Assembly (NCBI GenBank): GCA_036259835.1
Contig: DATABA010000028.1
Location: forward strand, 1 to 8,784
Reading direction: 5' to 3'
DNA from: JALYGK01 sp036259835
GTDB lineage: Bacteria; Actinomycetota; UBA4738
DNA length: 8,784 bases
Part shown: positions 1-5,651 of the stretch, one piece after another
Layout: every line of letters begins with the position of its first letter
How positions within the stretch are numbered: position 1 is the stretch's first letter
Made by a program: the position numbers and the translations under genes
The notes under the pieces: model-generated
Databases searched by the model: none
What the model was told of the DNA's origin: nothing
Seen by the model: the letters and a program-made list of their open reading frames with translations, nothing else

Positions 1-62
1 CCGCTACCGTAGGGAATGAGGCGCCTCGGCTAGGAGGCCCAGGCGTACTCGACAACGGAGAA

Positions 63-68
63 AAGGAG
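63..68 (+). promoter_or_regulatory. Shine-Dalgarno of the zinc-ribbon gene
   Basis: AAGGAG lies 10 nt before the ATG at 79. It is a good match to the anti-SD complement with slightly long spacing. The preceding bases 1-62 contain a 10-bp palindrome (GAGGCGCCTC, 18-27) but no promoter I can defend. Confidence 0.6.
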
Positions 69-78
69 AGAACGCACG

Positions 79-330
79 ATGAACTGCCCTGTCGACAACA
101 CCGAGCTCAGGATGAGTGACAGAGAAGGCGTCGAGATCGACTACTGCCCACAGTGCCGGGGCGTCTGGCTCGACCGCGGAGAACTGGACAAGATCATCGA
201 CCGGTCAGCGGCGGAATTCGACCGCGACGGGGGCCGCCGCGACGACGATTACGACGACTATCGGGGCGACGAGCGAGGCCGCCGGCGAAAGCGAGGATGG
301 CTGGGCGACATGTTCGAGTTCGGGGACTGA
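79..330 (+). CDS. zf-TFIIB-type zinc-ribbon small protein
   Basis: This 83-residue protein matches the zf-TFIIB family of short bacterial zinc-ribbon proteins, whose biochemical role is not established. The sequence shows CPVDNTEL at residues 3-10 and the family hallmark DYCPQCRGVWLDRGELDKII at 21-40. A strongly charged Asp/Arg-rich linker runs from about 46 to 72, and the hydrophobic tail WLGDMFEFGD closes the protein, as is common in this family. Visible metal ligands are Cys3, Cys23 and Cys26; the position usually occupied by a second N-terminal Cys is Asp6. The start is supported by AAGGAG at 63-68, 10 nt upstream. There is no signal peptide or membrane segment, so it is probably cytoplasmic. 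The next gene begins 40 bp downstream on the same strand but appears to have its own start signal. Family assignment is firm; function is unknown. Confidence 0.9.
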   Translation: MNCPVDNTELRMSDREGVEIDYCPQCRGVWLDRGELDKIIDRSAAEFDRDGGRRDDDYDDYRGDERGRRRKRGWLGDMFEFGD

Positions 331-358
331 GGCGGCCGTACCGCCACGGAGCGCTGTC

Positions 359-364
359 TAGGCT
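359..364 (+). promoter_or_regulatory. Putative -10 hexamer for a leaderless transcript
   Basis: TAGGCT fits TANNNT and sits exactly 6 nt before the ATG at 371. That gene has no Shine-Dalgarno, and the hexamer itself overlaps an in-frame TAG that rules out a longer reading frame. This spacing is typical of leaderless mRNAs in high-GC bacteria. No convincing -35 box is seen. Confidence 0.4.
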
Positions 365-370
365 TCTTGG

Positions 371-1945
371 ATGCGCCAACGGAAGCTTTGGGGCTGGGGG
401 TATGACGGTGAGGGCGTCGAGCCGGCCGAGCGGGAAGCGCTCACGGCGGCTCTCAAGTCACGATTTCCCGATCACGAGCCGCAGGACGCCCAACCGCCCC
501 GCCGGGAGGATCTGAACCTTCCCGAGCCAAGGGTCTCGCTCCCGTCCGTGCTGGCGGGCCTGGGATCCTCCGAGCTCGTCGAGAGGGCGACGCATGCCTA
601 CGGGAAGTCGTATCGGGACCTGGTTCGTTCGCTCCGCGGTTTGTTCGGCCACCCGCCGGACGTGGTGGCCCGGCCGCGAAACGAGTCCGACGTGACCGCC
701 CTGCTGGAGTGGTGCGCCGATGCAAAAGTGGCGGCTATCCCCTACGGCGGCGGGACCAGCGTGGTAGGCGGGGTGGAACCCGTCGTCGGCGACTCCTACA
801 GCGGCACGGTCAGCATCGATCTGGGCCGGCTCGACCGGGTTCTCGAAATTGATTCCGTATCGGGGCTGGCCCGGATTCAGGGCGGCACGCTCGGCCCGTC
901 GCTCGAGGAGCAGCTCCAACCGCACGGTTTAACGCTTCGGCACTACCCGCAGTCCTTCGAGCTCTCCACGCTCGGTGGGTGGATCGCCACGCGGTCGGCG
1001 GGACACCACGCCATTCTCCACACCCACGTTGATGACCTCGTCGCCTCCGTCCGAACGATTACGCCCGCCGGCGTCTTCCAGACTCGGCGACTTCCCGCGT
1101 CGGGCGCCGGGCCTGCCCCGGAGCGCCTGATCATCGGGTCCGAGGGCGCCTTCGGCATCGTTACGGAGGCGTGGATGCGGGTTCGGGAGCGGCCGAGGTT
1201 CAGAGAGGGCGCCGCGGCGACGTTCGAGTCGTTCGATAGGGGCGTCGCAGCCGCTCGGGCTCTCGCGCGGTCCGACCTGTATCCCGCGACGTGCCGGCTG
1301 CTCGACCAAACCGAGGCTCTCCTGGCAGGGGCGGGCGACGGCGTCCGGTCGGTGTTGCTGATCAGCTTCGAATCCCACGACCACGCTCTGGGCCCGTGGG
1401 TCGACCGCGCTGTGGAGTTGTCCTCGGACTATGGCGGCGAATCCAGTCCAGGGCGCAGCCGGGGGTCGCCGGCAGAGGCGTGGCGCAGGGCGTTCCTTCG
1501 GGCGCCGCACCTTCGGGACGAGATGATCAGAATAGGTTTCACCGTGGAGACGTTCGAGACCGCGGTGGTCTGGAGTGGACTCTCACAGCTGATCGAGAGC
1601 GTGCGAGAGGGCGTCGAAGCCGCCGCTCCCGAAGCGATGCTGATGGTCCGGTTGACCCACGCGTACCCGGACGGGGCCGCGCCGTACTTCACCGTGATCG
1701 CCCCCGCGCCCCCCGGAGCGGAGGTTGAGCGGTGGGACGAGATCAAGGCCGCCGCGTCCGACGCAATCCTTGCGCGAGGGGGCACCATCACCCATCACCA
1801 CGCCGTCGGACGAGACCACCGCGCGTGGTACGACCAGGAGCGGCCCGAACCCTACGCTGAAGCCCTGCGAGCGGCCAAGCAAGCCCTGGACCCCTCGTGG
1901 ATTCTCAACCCGGGTGTCCTCCTGGACCCGCCCGACGGATCCTGA
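371..1945 (+). CDS. FAD-binding oxidase, alkyldihydroxyacetonephosphate synthase-like
   Basis: This 524-aa flavoprotein belongs to the VAO/PCMH FAD-binding superfamily and has the full AGPS-like architecture. The N-terminal RKLWGWGY motif is at residues 4-11. The FAD-binding PCMH domain (about 95-275) contains PYGGGTSVVGG (124-134), GGWIATRSAG (202-211) and GSEGAFGIVTEA (256-267). The C-terminal FAD-oxidase domain contains VETFETAVVW (392-401), THHHAVG (474-480) and LDPSWILNPG (506-515). The THHHAVG histidines correspond to the active-site His cluster of AGPS. In eukaryotes AGPS makes the ether bond of alkyl-DHAP; bacterial members mostly act on unknown substrates, so ether-lipid synthesis is possible but unproven. 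Length is normal for the family and there is no signal peptide. An in-frame TAG at 359-361 blocks any longer start. It ends 9 bp from the convergent TfoX-type gene. Confidence 0.93.
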   Translation: MRQRKLWGWGYDGEGVEPAEREALTAALKSRFPDHEPQDAQPPRREDLNLPEPRVSLPSVLAGLGSSELVERATHAYGKSYRDLVRSLRGLFGHPPDVVARPRNESDVTALLEWCADAKVAAIPYGGGTSVVGGVEPVVGDSYSGTVSIDLGRLDRVLEIDSVSGLARIQGGTLGPSLEEQLQPHGLTLRHYPQSFELSTLGGWIATRSAGHHAILHTHVDDLVASVRTITPAGVFQTRRLPASGAGPAPERLIIGSEGAFGIVTEAWMRVRERPRFREGAAATFESFDRGVAAARALARSDLYPATCRLLDQTEALLAGAGDGVRSVLLISFESHDHALGPWVDRAVELSSDYGGESSPGRSRGSPAEAWRRAFLRAPHLRDEMIRIGFTVETFETAVVWSGLSQLIESVREGVEAAAPEAMLMVRLTHAYPDGAAPYFTVIAPAPPGAEVERWDEIKAAASDAILARGGTITHHHAVGRDHRAWYDQERPEPYAEALRAAKQALDPSWILNPGVLLDPPDGS

Positions 1946-1954
1946 CCCGGTCCG

Positions 1955-2290
1955 CTAATGCCTCGGCGGCAGCGACCCGGCATACCCGACGCCGAGCCGC
2001 ACCCACCTCGCGAGCTCCCGCTTGTTGCGGACATCGTCAGCGTCGACTCGTAGCCATCCCTGCATCGGTCGTCCGCGCATTTCCATAGGGCGGGCTCCGG
2101 TCGTAGCGACGAGCTTCTCGGACTGCGTTGGGTCCACTCGAACCAACAGTCCGCCCTGCCCGCTCGCGGCGACGGCCATGTTTCCGTTAATGAGAAAGGC
2201 CAGCCCGCCGAACATCTCCTTCTCGGTCGGACGGGCGTCGTCACTGATCAACTCGCGAATTCGATCCGCGAGCTCCTCGTCGTACGCCAT
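1955..2290 (-). CDS. TfoX N-terminal-domain protein, copy 1
   Basis: This is a 111-aa stand-alone TfoX_N domain protein. Recognisable blocks are the N-terminal helix MAYDEELADRIREL, the family core MFGGLAFLINGNMAVAA (26-42), and MEMRGRPMQGWLRV (69-82). TfoX/Sxy is a competence regulator in gammaproteobacteria, but single-domain homologues such as this are widespread in other phyla with no assigned role. It also lacks the C-terminal TfoX domain, so a competence function should not be assumed. I chose the internal ATG at 2290 over an upstream one at 2350. Homology begins there, the paralogue at 5652-5987 starts identically, and a TACGAT hexamer lies 7 nt upstream. It differs from copy 2 at 13 of 111 residues (88% identity) with no indels. 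The gene converges on the FAD oxidase with a 9-bp gap. Confidence 0.93.
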   Translation of the reverse strand: MAYDEELADRIRELISDDARPTEKEMFGGLAFLINGNMAVAASGQGGLLVRVDPTQSEKLVATTGARPMEMRGRPMQGWLRVDADDVRNKRELARWVRLGVGYAGSLPPRH

Positions 2291-2297
2291 GAAGCGA

Positions 2298-2303
2298 ATC
2301 GTA
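2298..2303 (-). promoter_or_regulatory. Putative leaderless -10 element of TfoX copy 1
   Basis: On the minus strand TACGAT lies 7 nt before the ATG, and no Shine-Dalgarno is present. The same position upstream of copy 2 has TAGGAT. The conserved context GTA(C/G)GATTC in both paralogues argues that it is functional. Confidence 0.45.
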
Positions 2304-2451
2304 CGCGCTCGGATCTCGGCCGCCCGCCGTCGTGCCCCGGGCAAGACCAACTCTGATACTGTGATCTCCGGATCTATTTGCCTTCGCTCCGAGTGACCGA
2401 AGGGCGACTTTCAACCGTCCCGTCCCTCACTCTCGGCGGGCGCCGAGCCAC

Positions 2452-2457
2452 GGAGGG
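2452..2457 (+). promoter_or_regulatory. Shine-Dalgarno that decides the start of the 60-aa gene
   Basis: GGAGGG directly abuts the first of two tandem ATGs (2458 and 2461). Only the second ATG leaves workable spacing, so translation probably starts at 2461. Confidence 0.5.
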
Positions 2458-2460
2458 ATG

Positions 2461-2643
2461 ATGGCAGCCACGAAACGTACCGAGTTTGGATCGGCGTCCA
2501 AGGGCGCACAGGTACGGGCTTCGGCCAAGGGGCGGGTGTGTGAAGCCGAGGGCTGCTCGACCATTCTGTCGATCTACAACGGCCTCGGGGTGTGTTCCAC
2601 GCATGAAGTTCCCAGGAGGCGACCCGCCACCTATAACCGGTGA
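2461..2643 (+). CDS. Small putative zinc-binding protein (C-x4-C-x12-C-x2-H)
   Basis: This 60-aa protein has a basic, Ala/Lys-rich N-terminus followed by a compact putative metal site. Numbered from 2461, Cys27, Cys32, Cys45 and His48 lie within VCEAEGCSTILSIYNGLGVC-STH, ending in a basic tail. The C-x4-C...STxLSxYN...C-x2-H pattern resembles short uncharacterised proteins that I associate with actinobacteria, in which it may be a small zinc finger. That recollection is not a database result. No function is known. It has its own Shine-Dalgarno, lies 170 bp from the divergent TfoX copy 1, and converges on the cold-shock gene with a hairpin terminator between. The upstream gap 2304-2451 shows no gene and no convincing -35/-10 pair. 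Real coding is likely but not certain because of its size. Confidence 0.62.
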   Translation: MAATKRTEFGSASKGAQVRASAKGRVCEAEGCSTILSIYNGLGVCSTHEVPRRRPATYNR

Positions 2644-2693
2644 GTGGAAGGCTTGGAGGTCGGCTCGACCTCGCGCGTCGGATCGGTACCCGG

Positions 2694-2732
2694 GAAGAGA
2701 AAGCGGCCACCACGCAATGCGCGGCGGCCGCT
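2694..2732 (-). terminator. Strong hairpin terminator of the cold-shock gene
   Basis: Read on the minus strand, an outer 7-bp stem (AGCGGCC/GGCCGCT, 2732-2726 with 2708-2702) continues after single unpaired bases into an inner CCGCG/CGTGG stem with one G-U pair, closed by a 5-nt CATTG loop. The minus-strand 3' flank is pyrimidine-rich (TTTCTCTTCC). It starts about 20 nt after the csp stop codon. The plus-strand 3' flank is also T-containing, so it could serve the convergent small gene too. Confidence 0.75.
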
Positions 2733-2753
2733 CTTACATCTCTTTGACGTGGA

Positions 2754-2960
2754 TCAGGCGATCACCTTGACGTTAGATGCCTGGGCGCCTTTGGGCCCCT
2801 GGGTCACCTCGAACTCGACCTTCTGGTTCTCATCCAGGTTGCGGTAACCCGCTCCTGCGATCGCGCTGAAGTGTACGAAAACGTCGGGGCCACCATCATC
2901 CTGCGTGATGAAGCCGTAGCCCTTGTCGCCGTTGAACCACTTCACGGTACCTGTGCTCAT
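2754..2960 (-). CDS. csp: Cold-shock protein, CspA family
   Basis: This 68-aa single cold-shock domain is a five-stranded OB-fold RNA/ssDNA-binding chaperone that prevents or melts RNA secondary structure in the cytoplasm. MSTGTVKWFNGDKGYGFI gives strand 1 with the RNP1 motif KGYGFI at 13-18. RNP2 is VFVHF at 27-31. The C-terminal part, VEFEVTQGPKGAQASNV, is typical of the family. Length is standard. An ATG 123 nt farther upstream is open but gives a non-homologous extension; the chosen ATG has a GGGAGGG Shine-Dalgarno 7 nt away. It is monocistronic in appearance: a strong hairpin follows and a structured leader of up to 165 nt precedes it. Paralogues with this sequence type may be cold-inducible or constitutive, and the sequence does not say which. 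Confidence 0.98.
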   Translation of the reverse strand: MSTGTVKWFNGDKGYGFITQDDGGPDVFVHFSAIAGAGYRNLDENQKVEFEVTQGPKGAQASNVKVIA

Positions 2961-2967
2961 GAACAAT

Positions 2968-2974
2968 CCCTCCC
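2968..2974 (-). promoter_or_regulatory. Shine-Dalgarno of csp
   Basis: GGGAGGG on the minus strand, 7 nt before the ATG. It is a strong match that fixes the csp start at 2960. Confidence 0.75.
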
Positions 2975-3004
2975 TTCCTGCCCATCTCGAGCCTGACCGC
3001 TGCT

Positions 3005-3030
3005 CGATGGTGCATCGGCCCGAAGGCCAA
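3005..3030 (-). promoter_or_regulatory. Two consecutive small hairpins in the csp leader
   Basis: In the 5' leader of csp the minus strand shows GGCC-TTCG-GGCC. This is a UUCG-capped stem that extends by a U-G and a U-A pair to 6 bp. It is followed at once by CGATG-CAC-CATCG, a 5-bp stem with a 3-nt loop. They share boundary bases, so they may be alternative folds. Structured leaders regulate several known csp mRNAs; a role here is inference. Confidence 0.35.
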
Positions 3031-3125
3031 AGAGGGAACTGCTCGAATGTTGCACGGTCGCGAAGTTGCCGAACCCTCAACAAAGAGAGTACAGGTTTTC
3101 GAACTGCGCCGAGGCGGCGGGAACG

Positions 3126-3323
3126 CTAGGCGGGGAGCTGCAGGATGGCCTCAGGCGTGAGTTTGGTTGTCGAGCCGGCCAATCGAAGCCCTACCATCCC
3201 GATTCGACCGGCCGTCCAGGCGCCGTCCTTGAGGACTTCGACCTTCATCCAGCCGCCGGCTGTCTCAATGATTCGAAAGATCGTTCCCGGGCCGGTGCGG
3301 TACACGCCTACAGGTTGCACCAC
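3126..3323 (-). CDS. Conserved-looking 65-aa protein, possible SH3-like fold
   Basis: The product is not recognised as a named family. The 65-aa sequence is mostly predicted beta strand. VGVYRTGPGTIFRIIE (5-20) followed by GGWMKVEVLKDG (23-34) and AGRIGMVGLRL (38-48) resembles the RTGPGT...GWxKV pattern of bacterial SH3-type domains. It then ends in a short helix-like TPEAILQLP. There is no signal peptide or Cys. The start is GTG at 3323. Upstream of it in frame there is only GTA/ACT-type sequence, and AAAGGA lies 10 nt before it, overlapping the stop of the preceding 72-aa gene. The 14-bp gap and shared strand indicate an operon with that gene. An SH3-like fold is inference from pattern only. 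Confidence 0.68.
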   Translation of the reverse strand: MVQPVGVYRTGPGTIFRIIETAGGWMKVEVLKDGAWTAGRIGMVGLRLAGSTTKLTPEAILQLPA

Positions 3324-3333
3324 CCGAGTGTAG

Positions 3334-3339
3334 TCCTTT
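3334..3339 (-). promoter_or_regulatory. Shine-Dalgarno supporting the GTG start at 3323
   Basis: AAAGGA on the minus strand overlaps the TAA of the upstream 72-aa gene and sits 10 nt before the GTG. It suggests translational coupling of the pair. Confidence 0.45.
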
Positions 3340-3556
3340 ACGGCGAAGTCGGTTCGGGCGTCGTGTCGTCCGACCGTTCGGCCTCGGCGCCCGTCGTGTT
3401 CGCCTCGCCCGACAACTCCTCCTCCTCTGGAGGAAAGGGCACCCCGGCGGCATGCGCTTCTCGCCGCTGATTACGAGCGATCCGCCGTTCTTCTTTCGCC
3501 GCGGCCTTCCGTGCTTTCACGTTCTCACGCTGACGCTTTCCATAGGTGTCTGGCAT
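3338..3556 (-). CDS. Small highly charged protein (MPDTYGKRQR...)
   Basis: This 72-aa protein has a very basic N-terminal half: MPDTYGKRQRENVKARKAAA, then KEERRIARNQRREAHAAG, likely one long helix. A Pro/Glu/Asp/Thr-rich, probably disordered C-terminal half follows (about 43-72). It resembles short uncharacterised proteins starting MPDT(Y/F)GKRQR that I associate with high-GC bacteria. Function is unknown; a nucleic-acid or ribosome contact is only a guess from charge. I chose the ATG at 3556 because TACGAT lies exactly 6 nt upstream, fitting a leaderless start. An in-frame ATG at 3613 would add 19 residues (DPWGFRQLPYDEG among them) and cannot be excluded. It is the first gene of a probable two-gene unit with the 65-aa protein. 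Confidence 0.75.
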   Translation of the reverse strand: MPDTYGKRQRENVKARKAAAKEERRIARNQRREAHAAGVPFPPEEEELSGEANTTGAEAERSDDTTPEPTSP

Positions 3557-3562
3557 GCCCTC

Positions 3563-3568
3563 ATCGTA
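3563..3568 (-). promoter_or_regulatory. Putative leaderless -10 element of the 72-aa gene
   Basis: TACGAT on the minus strand, 6 nt before the ATG at 3556. No usable Shine-Dalgarno exists (GAGGG is only 1 nt from the ATG). No -35 consensus is seen. Confidence 0.4.
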
Positions 3569-3630
3569 CGGCAATTGTCTGAAACCCCACGGATCCTTCG
3601 TGGTATGGGGCATGGAAATGAGGCCGAGCC

Positions 3631-3659
3631 AATAAAAGCCCCTGGGGGTTTCGAACCAG
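3631..3659 (-). terminator. Weak intrinsic terminator after the methyltransferase
   Basis: On the minus strand CTGGTT-CGA-AACC...AG can fold (GGTT/AACC stem with a 3-nt loop, extended by CT/AG past a CCC bulge). After GGGGC comes TTTTATT. It lies 14 nt beyond the methyltransferase stop codon. The T-run is good and the stem is marginal. Confidence 0.4.
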
Positions 3660-3672
3660 CCGACAACAGGAG

Positions 3673-4368
3673 CTAGGGTCTCGGTTTGCCTGTGCCCCAG
3701 TAGAAGACGCCAGTGCTCTCGATTGATACGTCCCAGCCGAGATCACGAAGCCTCGATCCGAGCTCCGGTGGATCCCAGAGCACCTTGACCGCAAGGTACT
3801 CCGAACCATCGAGCACTCGACGCCTGACGATCCCTCGGTTCTTGTCGAGATAATCCTCACGCCAGTGGTCGTGCTCTCGCTCATCCATGAAGAAGACGCG
3901 TCCGTACGAATCGAGACAGCGCCCTACGAGTCCCCAGAATCGTTCCAAGTGCGACAGGGGCACATGCGATAGCCAGTTCGCGAAGAACACGACGTCGTAT
4001 GTGTGCTCAGGGATCCAAGTGAAGAAATCCGCGACAACACGCCGAACCTTACGGCTCCTGACCTTCTTCCGATGGTGCTCGAGCATTTCGGGCGAGGCAT
4101 CGAGGGCCGTAATCTCCGAGGCGAATGGAACAAGCTCCGTCGTGTAGGAGCCAGTTCCACATGCAATCTCGAGGACGCGACCACGGGGCGCAAACTCTCG
4201 GAGAGCCGATCGAATCACGTTCTCTTCCGCCCACAATGGGTCGTAGACCGGCTTGGTAGTGAGGTCGTATTCGCCCGCGCGCCGGCGGTAGTACTCGATC
4301 TGCTCGGTGAGTACTGGGTCGTTGTCGCGGTCTTCTCCGCTCGACGCCACGTGAGAGCGACTATCCAT
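3673..4368 (-). CDS. Class I SAM-dependent methyltransferase
   Basis: This 231-aa protein is a Rossmann-fold methyltransferase using S-adenosylmethionine. Visible motifs are the pre-domain helix EYYRRRAGEYDLTTKPVYDP (25-44), motif I VLEIACGTGSYT (65-76), the acidic end of strand 2 ITALDAS (86-92) and VVADFFTW (111-118). Strand 4 is YDVVFFANWLSHVP (124-137). The C-terminal half has FFMDEREHDHW and a beta-rich YLAVKVLWDPPEL segment. The substrate cannot be read from the sequence; family members methylate diverse small molecules. The ATG at 4368 was preferred to an in-frame ATG 105 nt upstream, which would overlap the divergent M48 gene and adds non-homologous sequence. No Shine-Dalgarno is seen. 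A sampled stretch has visibly lower GC than the FAD-oxidase gene, which may mean a different origin. Confidence 0.93.
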   Translation of the reverse strand: MDSRSHVASSGEDRDNDPVLTEQIEYYRRRAGEYDLTTKPVYDPLWAEENVIRSALREFAPRGRVLEIACGTGSYTTELVPFASEITALDASPEMLEHHRKKVRSRKVRRVVADFFTWIPEHTYDVVFFANWLSHVPLSHLERFWGLVGRCLDSYGRVFFMDEREHDHWREDYLDKNRGIVRRRVLDGSEYLAVKVLWDPPELGSRLRDLGWDVSIESTGVFYWGTGKPRP

Positions 4369-4383
4369 ATTCGTTGAAATAAG

Positions 4384-4422
4384 GTACGGCCATGAGCGAG
4401 TACCGGCTTTTGCTGTACGGCC
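4384..4422. promoter_or_regulatory. Three regularly spaced GTAC-centred motifs in a divergent promoter region
   Basis: The 75-bp gap between the divergent methyltransferase and M48 genes contains GTACGGCC (4384), GTACCGGC (4400) and GTACGGCC (4415). Their starts are 16 and 15 bp apart. The arrangement suggests binding sites for a shared regulator, but no known operator is recognised and chance is possible in GC-rich DNA. Confidence 0.3.
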
Positions 4423-4443
4423 GCGCCTAGCGAAGTCACCTCG

Positions 4444-5583
4444 ATGGGTCGGCCCACAAACGAAACAGCGCACGAAGGATCCATCGTTGGCCGGCTATAC
4501 CTCGGAGTCGGAGCCCGTCTCGGGCGACGCCTCTTCGAAGAGGTAGAGAACACGCCGGAGCCAAGGCCTCGCCTAACAGCAGCTACGGTGCTGGGGACCG
4601 CCATCGCAGTTGTCGTTCACGCCATTACGTTGGCCCTAATTGTCGGCGCCGCCCTGTTCTTCCTCACGGGTCTATCGATCGCAAAAGTGGTCGCAGGAGT
4701 TTTGTGCTTGCTCGTGGCTTGGGTGCTTCGACCTCGGCTCGGAAAACCACCACCCGGAGTACTTCCGCGCGATCGATTCCCGACGCTTTACGAACTGACA
4801 GACCGCATGGCGGACAAGCTTGGTGCTCCTCGGGTCCACGGCCTTACCGTCGTCCCGGGTTTTACCGCGTTCATCGAAGTCGTTGGGTGGAGGCGCCGCG
4901 CGTTCCTCGGACTCGGGCTACCGCTCCTCGTGGCGCTCGATCCTCAGGAGCGGGTGGCCCTTCTCGCGCATGAGCTGGCGCACCGAGTGAATGGGGATCC
5001 CCGGCGGGGCGCGGTGACAGGATCTGCACTCAGCACGCTCGATGGTTGGTACGACGTTCTCTACCCCGACCCGCCCGGCGATGAAATCCTCGAGGTCGTA
5101 GCCGCCTGGCTGATGGTGGGACTGGCCAGCGTGCCGCGCGCCATCGCGTCCCTGTTGGTGCACCTCGTTTGGCGGGAGAGCCAGCGGGCCGAATACCTGG
5201 CCGATGCCCTCGCGAGGCGGGTCGCCGGAACACAAGCCACGGCGTCGATGCTGAGGAAACTGTACTCCGAGCACATCCTGTACGAGGTCATGCAGCGTAA
5301 GGCTGTCCACTCGCGGAACTCCGCGGGACTTCTCGACGAGTTCAGCGAGCGCATCAAGGCGAGCCGCCCAGAAAGCATCCCCCTTCAGGACTCAACGTTT
5401 CGACTCGACGCAACGCATCCACCGACGGCGTTCCGTGTTCAGTTCGTTGAGAGTCGAATGTCGTCGCCAGAGTTCACTTTGGCCGACGAGGACTCGATGG
5501 CGATCGATCGGGAACTCGAGCCCTTGCGGAATGGGATTGAAACCGAGCTTGTAGACGCCTACAGAGCTACGCTCTACGCGTAG
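4444..5583 (+). CDS. Membrane-associated M48-family zinc metalloprotease
   Basis: This 379-aa protein has the M48 (HtpX/Ste24-like) peptidase layout. Two adjacent hydrophobic segments at about 46-75 and 79-95 form an N-terminal membrane hairpin. The catalytic motif is HELAH (H176, E177, H180) within ALLAHELAHRVNGDPRRG. A third hydrophobic stretch is near 215-243. The third zinc ligand is very likely Glu250 in RAEYLADALA, with the conserved Asp254. The C-terminal DATHPPTAFR (322-331) matches the family's HPP substrate-cleft motif. All key catalytic residues are present, so it should be active, with the protease domain probably facing the cytoplasm. M48 enzymes typically degrade misfolded membrane proteins; the specific substrate is unknown. 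There is no clear Shine-Dalgarno at the ATG, so the exact start is uncertain. The stop codon is a double TAG. Confidence 0.93.
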   Translation: MGRPTNETAHEGSIVGRLYLGVGARLGRRLFEEVENTPEPRPRLTAATVLGTAIAVVVHAITLALIVGAALFFLTGLSIAKVVAGVLCLLVAWVLRPRLGKPPPGVLPRDRFPTLYELTDRMADKLGAPRVHGLTVVPGFTAFIEVVGWRRRAFLGLGLPLLVALDPQERVALLAHELAHRVNGDPRRGAVTGSALSTLDGWYDVLYPDPPGDEILEVVAAWLMVGLASVPRAIASLLVHLVWRESQRAEYLADALARRVAGTQATASMLRKLYSEHILYEVMQRKAVHSRNSAGLLDEFSERIKASRPESIPLQDSTFRLDATHPPTAFRVQFVESRMSSPEFTLADEDSMAIDRELEPLRNGIETELVDAYRATLYA

Positions 5584-5651
5584 TAGCACGGCGCGGCTGG
5601 CGGCAACGTGCTGCCTGAACTCTAGAAGTCCTGCTGGCGGTTATTTCCGGC

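Noticed and set aside
929..1510. Long open frame on the minus strand inside the FAD-oxidase gene (193 codons)
   Set aside because: Arg/Pro-rich low-complexity translation antisense to a gene with conserved motifs throughout; a typical high-GC shadow frame.
3066..3470. 134-codon plus-strand frame over the csp leader and small minus genes
   Set aside because: It overlaps the 65-aa gene and most of the 72-aa gene, has no recognisable motif or Shine-Dalgarno, and is compositionally a shadow.
3637..3672. Possible tRNA 3' end or attachment site (GGTTCGAAACCCCC on minus)
   Set aside because: No D-arm, anticodon arm or acceptor partner upstream; better explained as the methyltransferase terminator hairpin.
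4374..4473. N-terminal extension of the methyltransferase to an ATG at 4473
   Set aside because: It overlaps the start of the divergent M48 gene and adds a Cys/Arg-rich segment unrelated to the methyltransferase fold.
5585..5612. Hairpin AGCACG/CGTGCT just after the M48 stop as terminator
   Set aside because: A 6-bp stem with a 16-nt loop and no T-run; insufficient to call.
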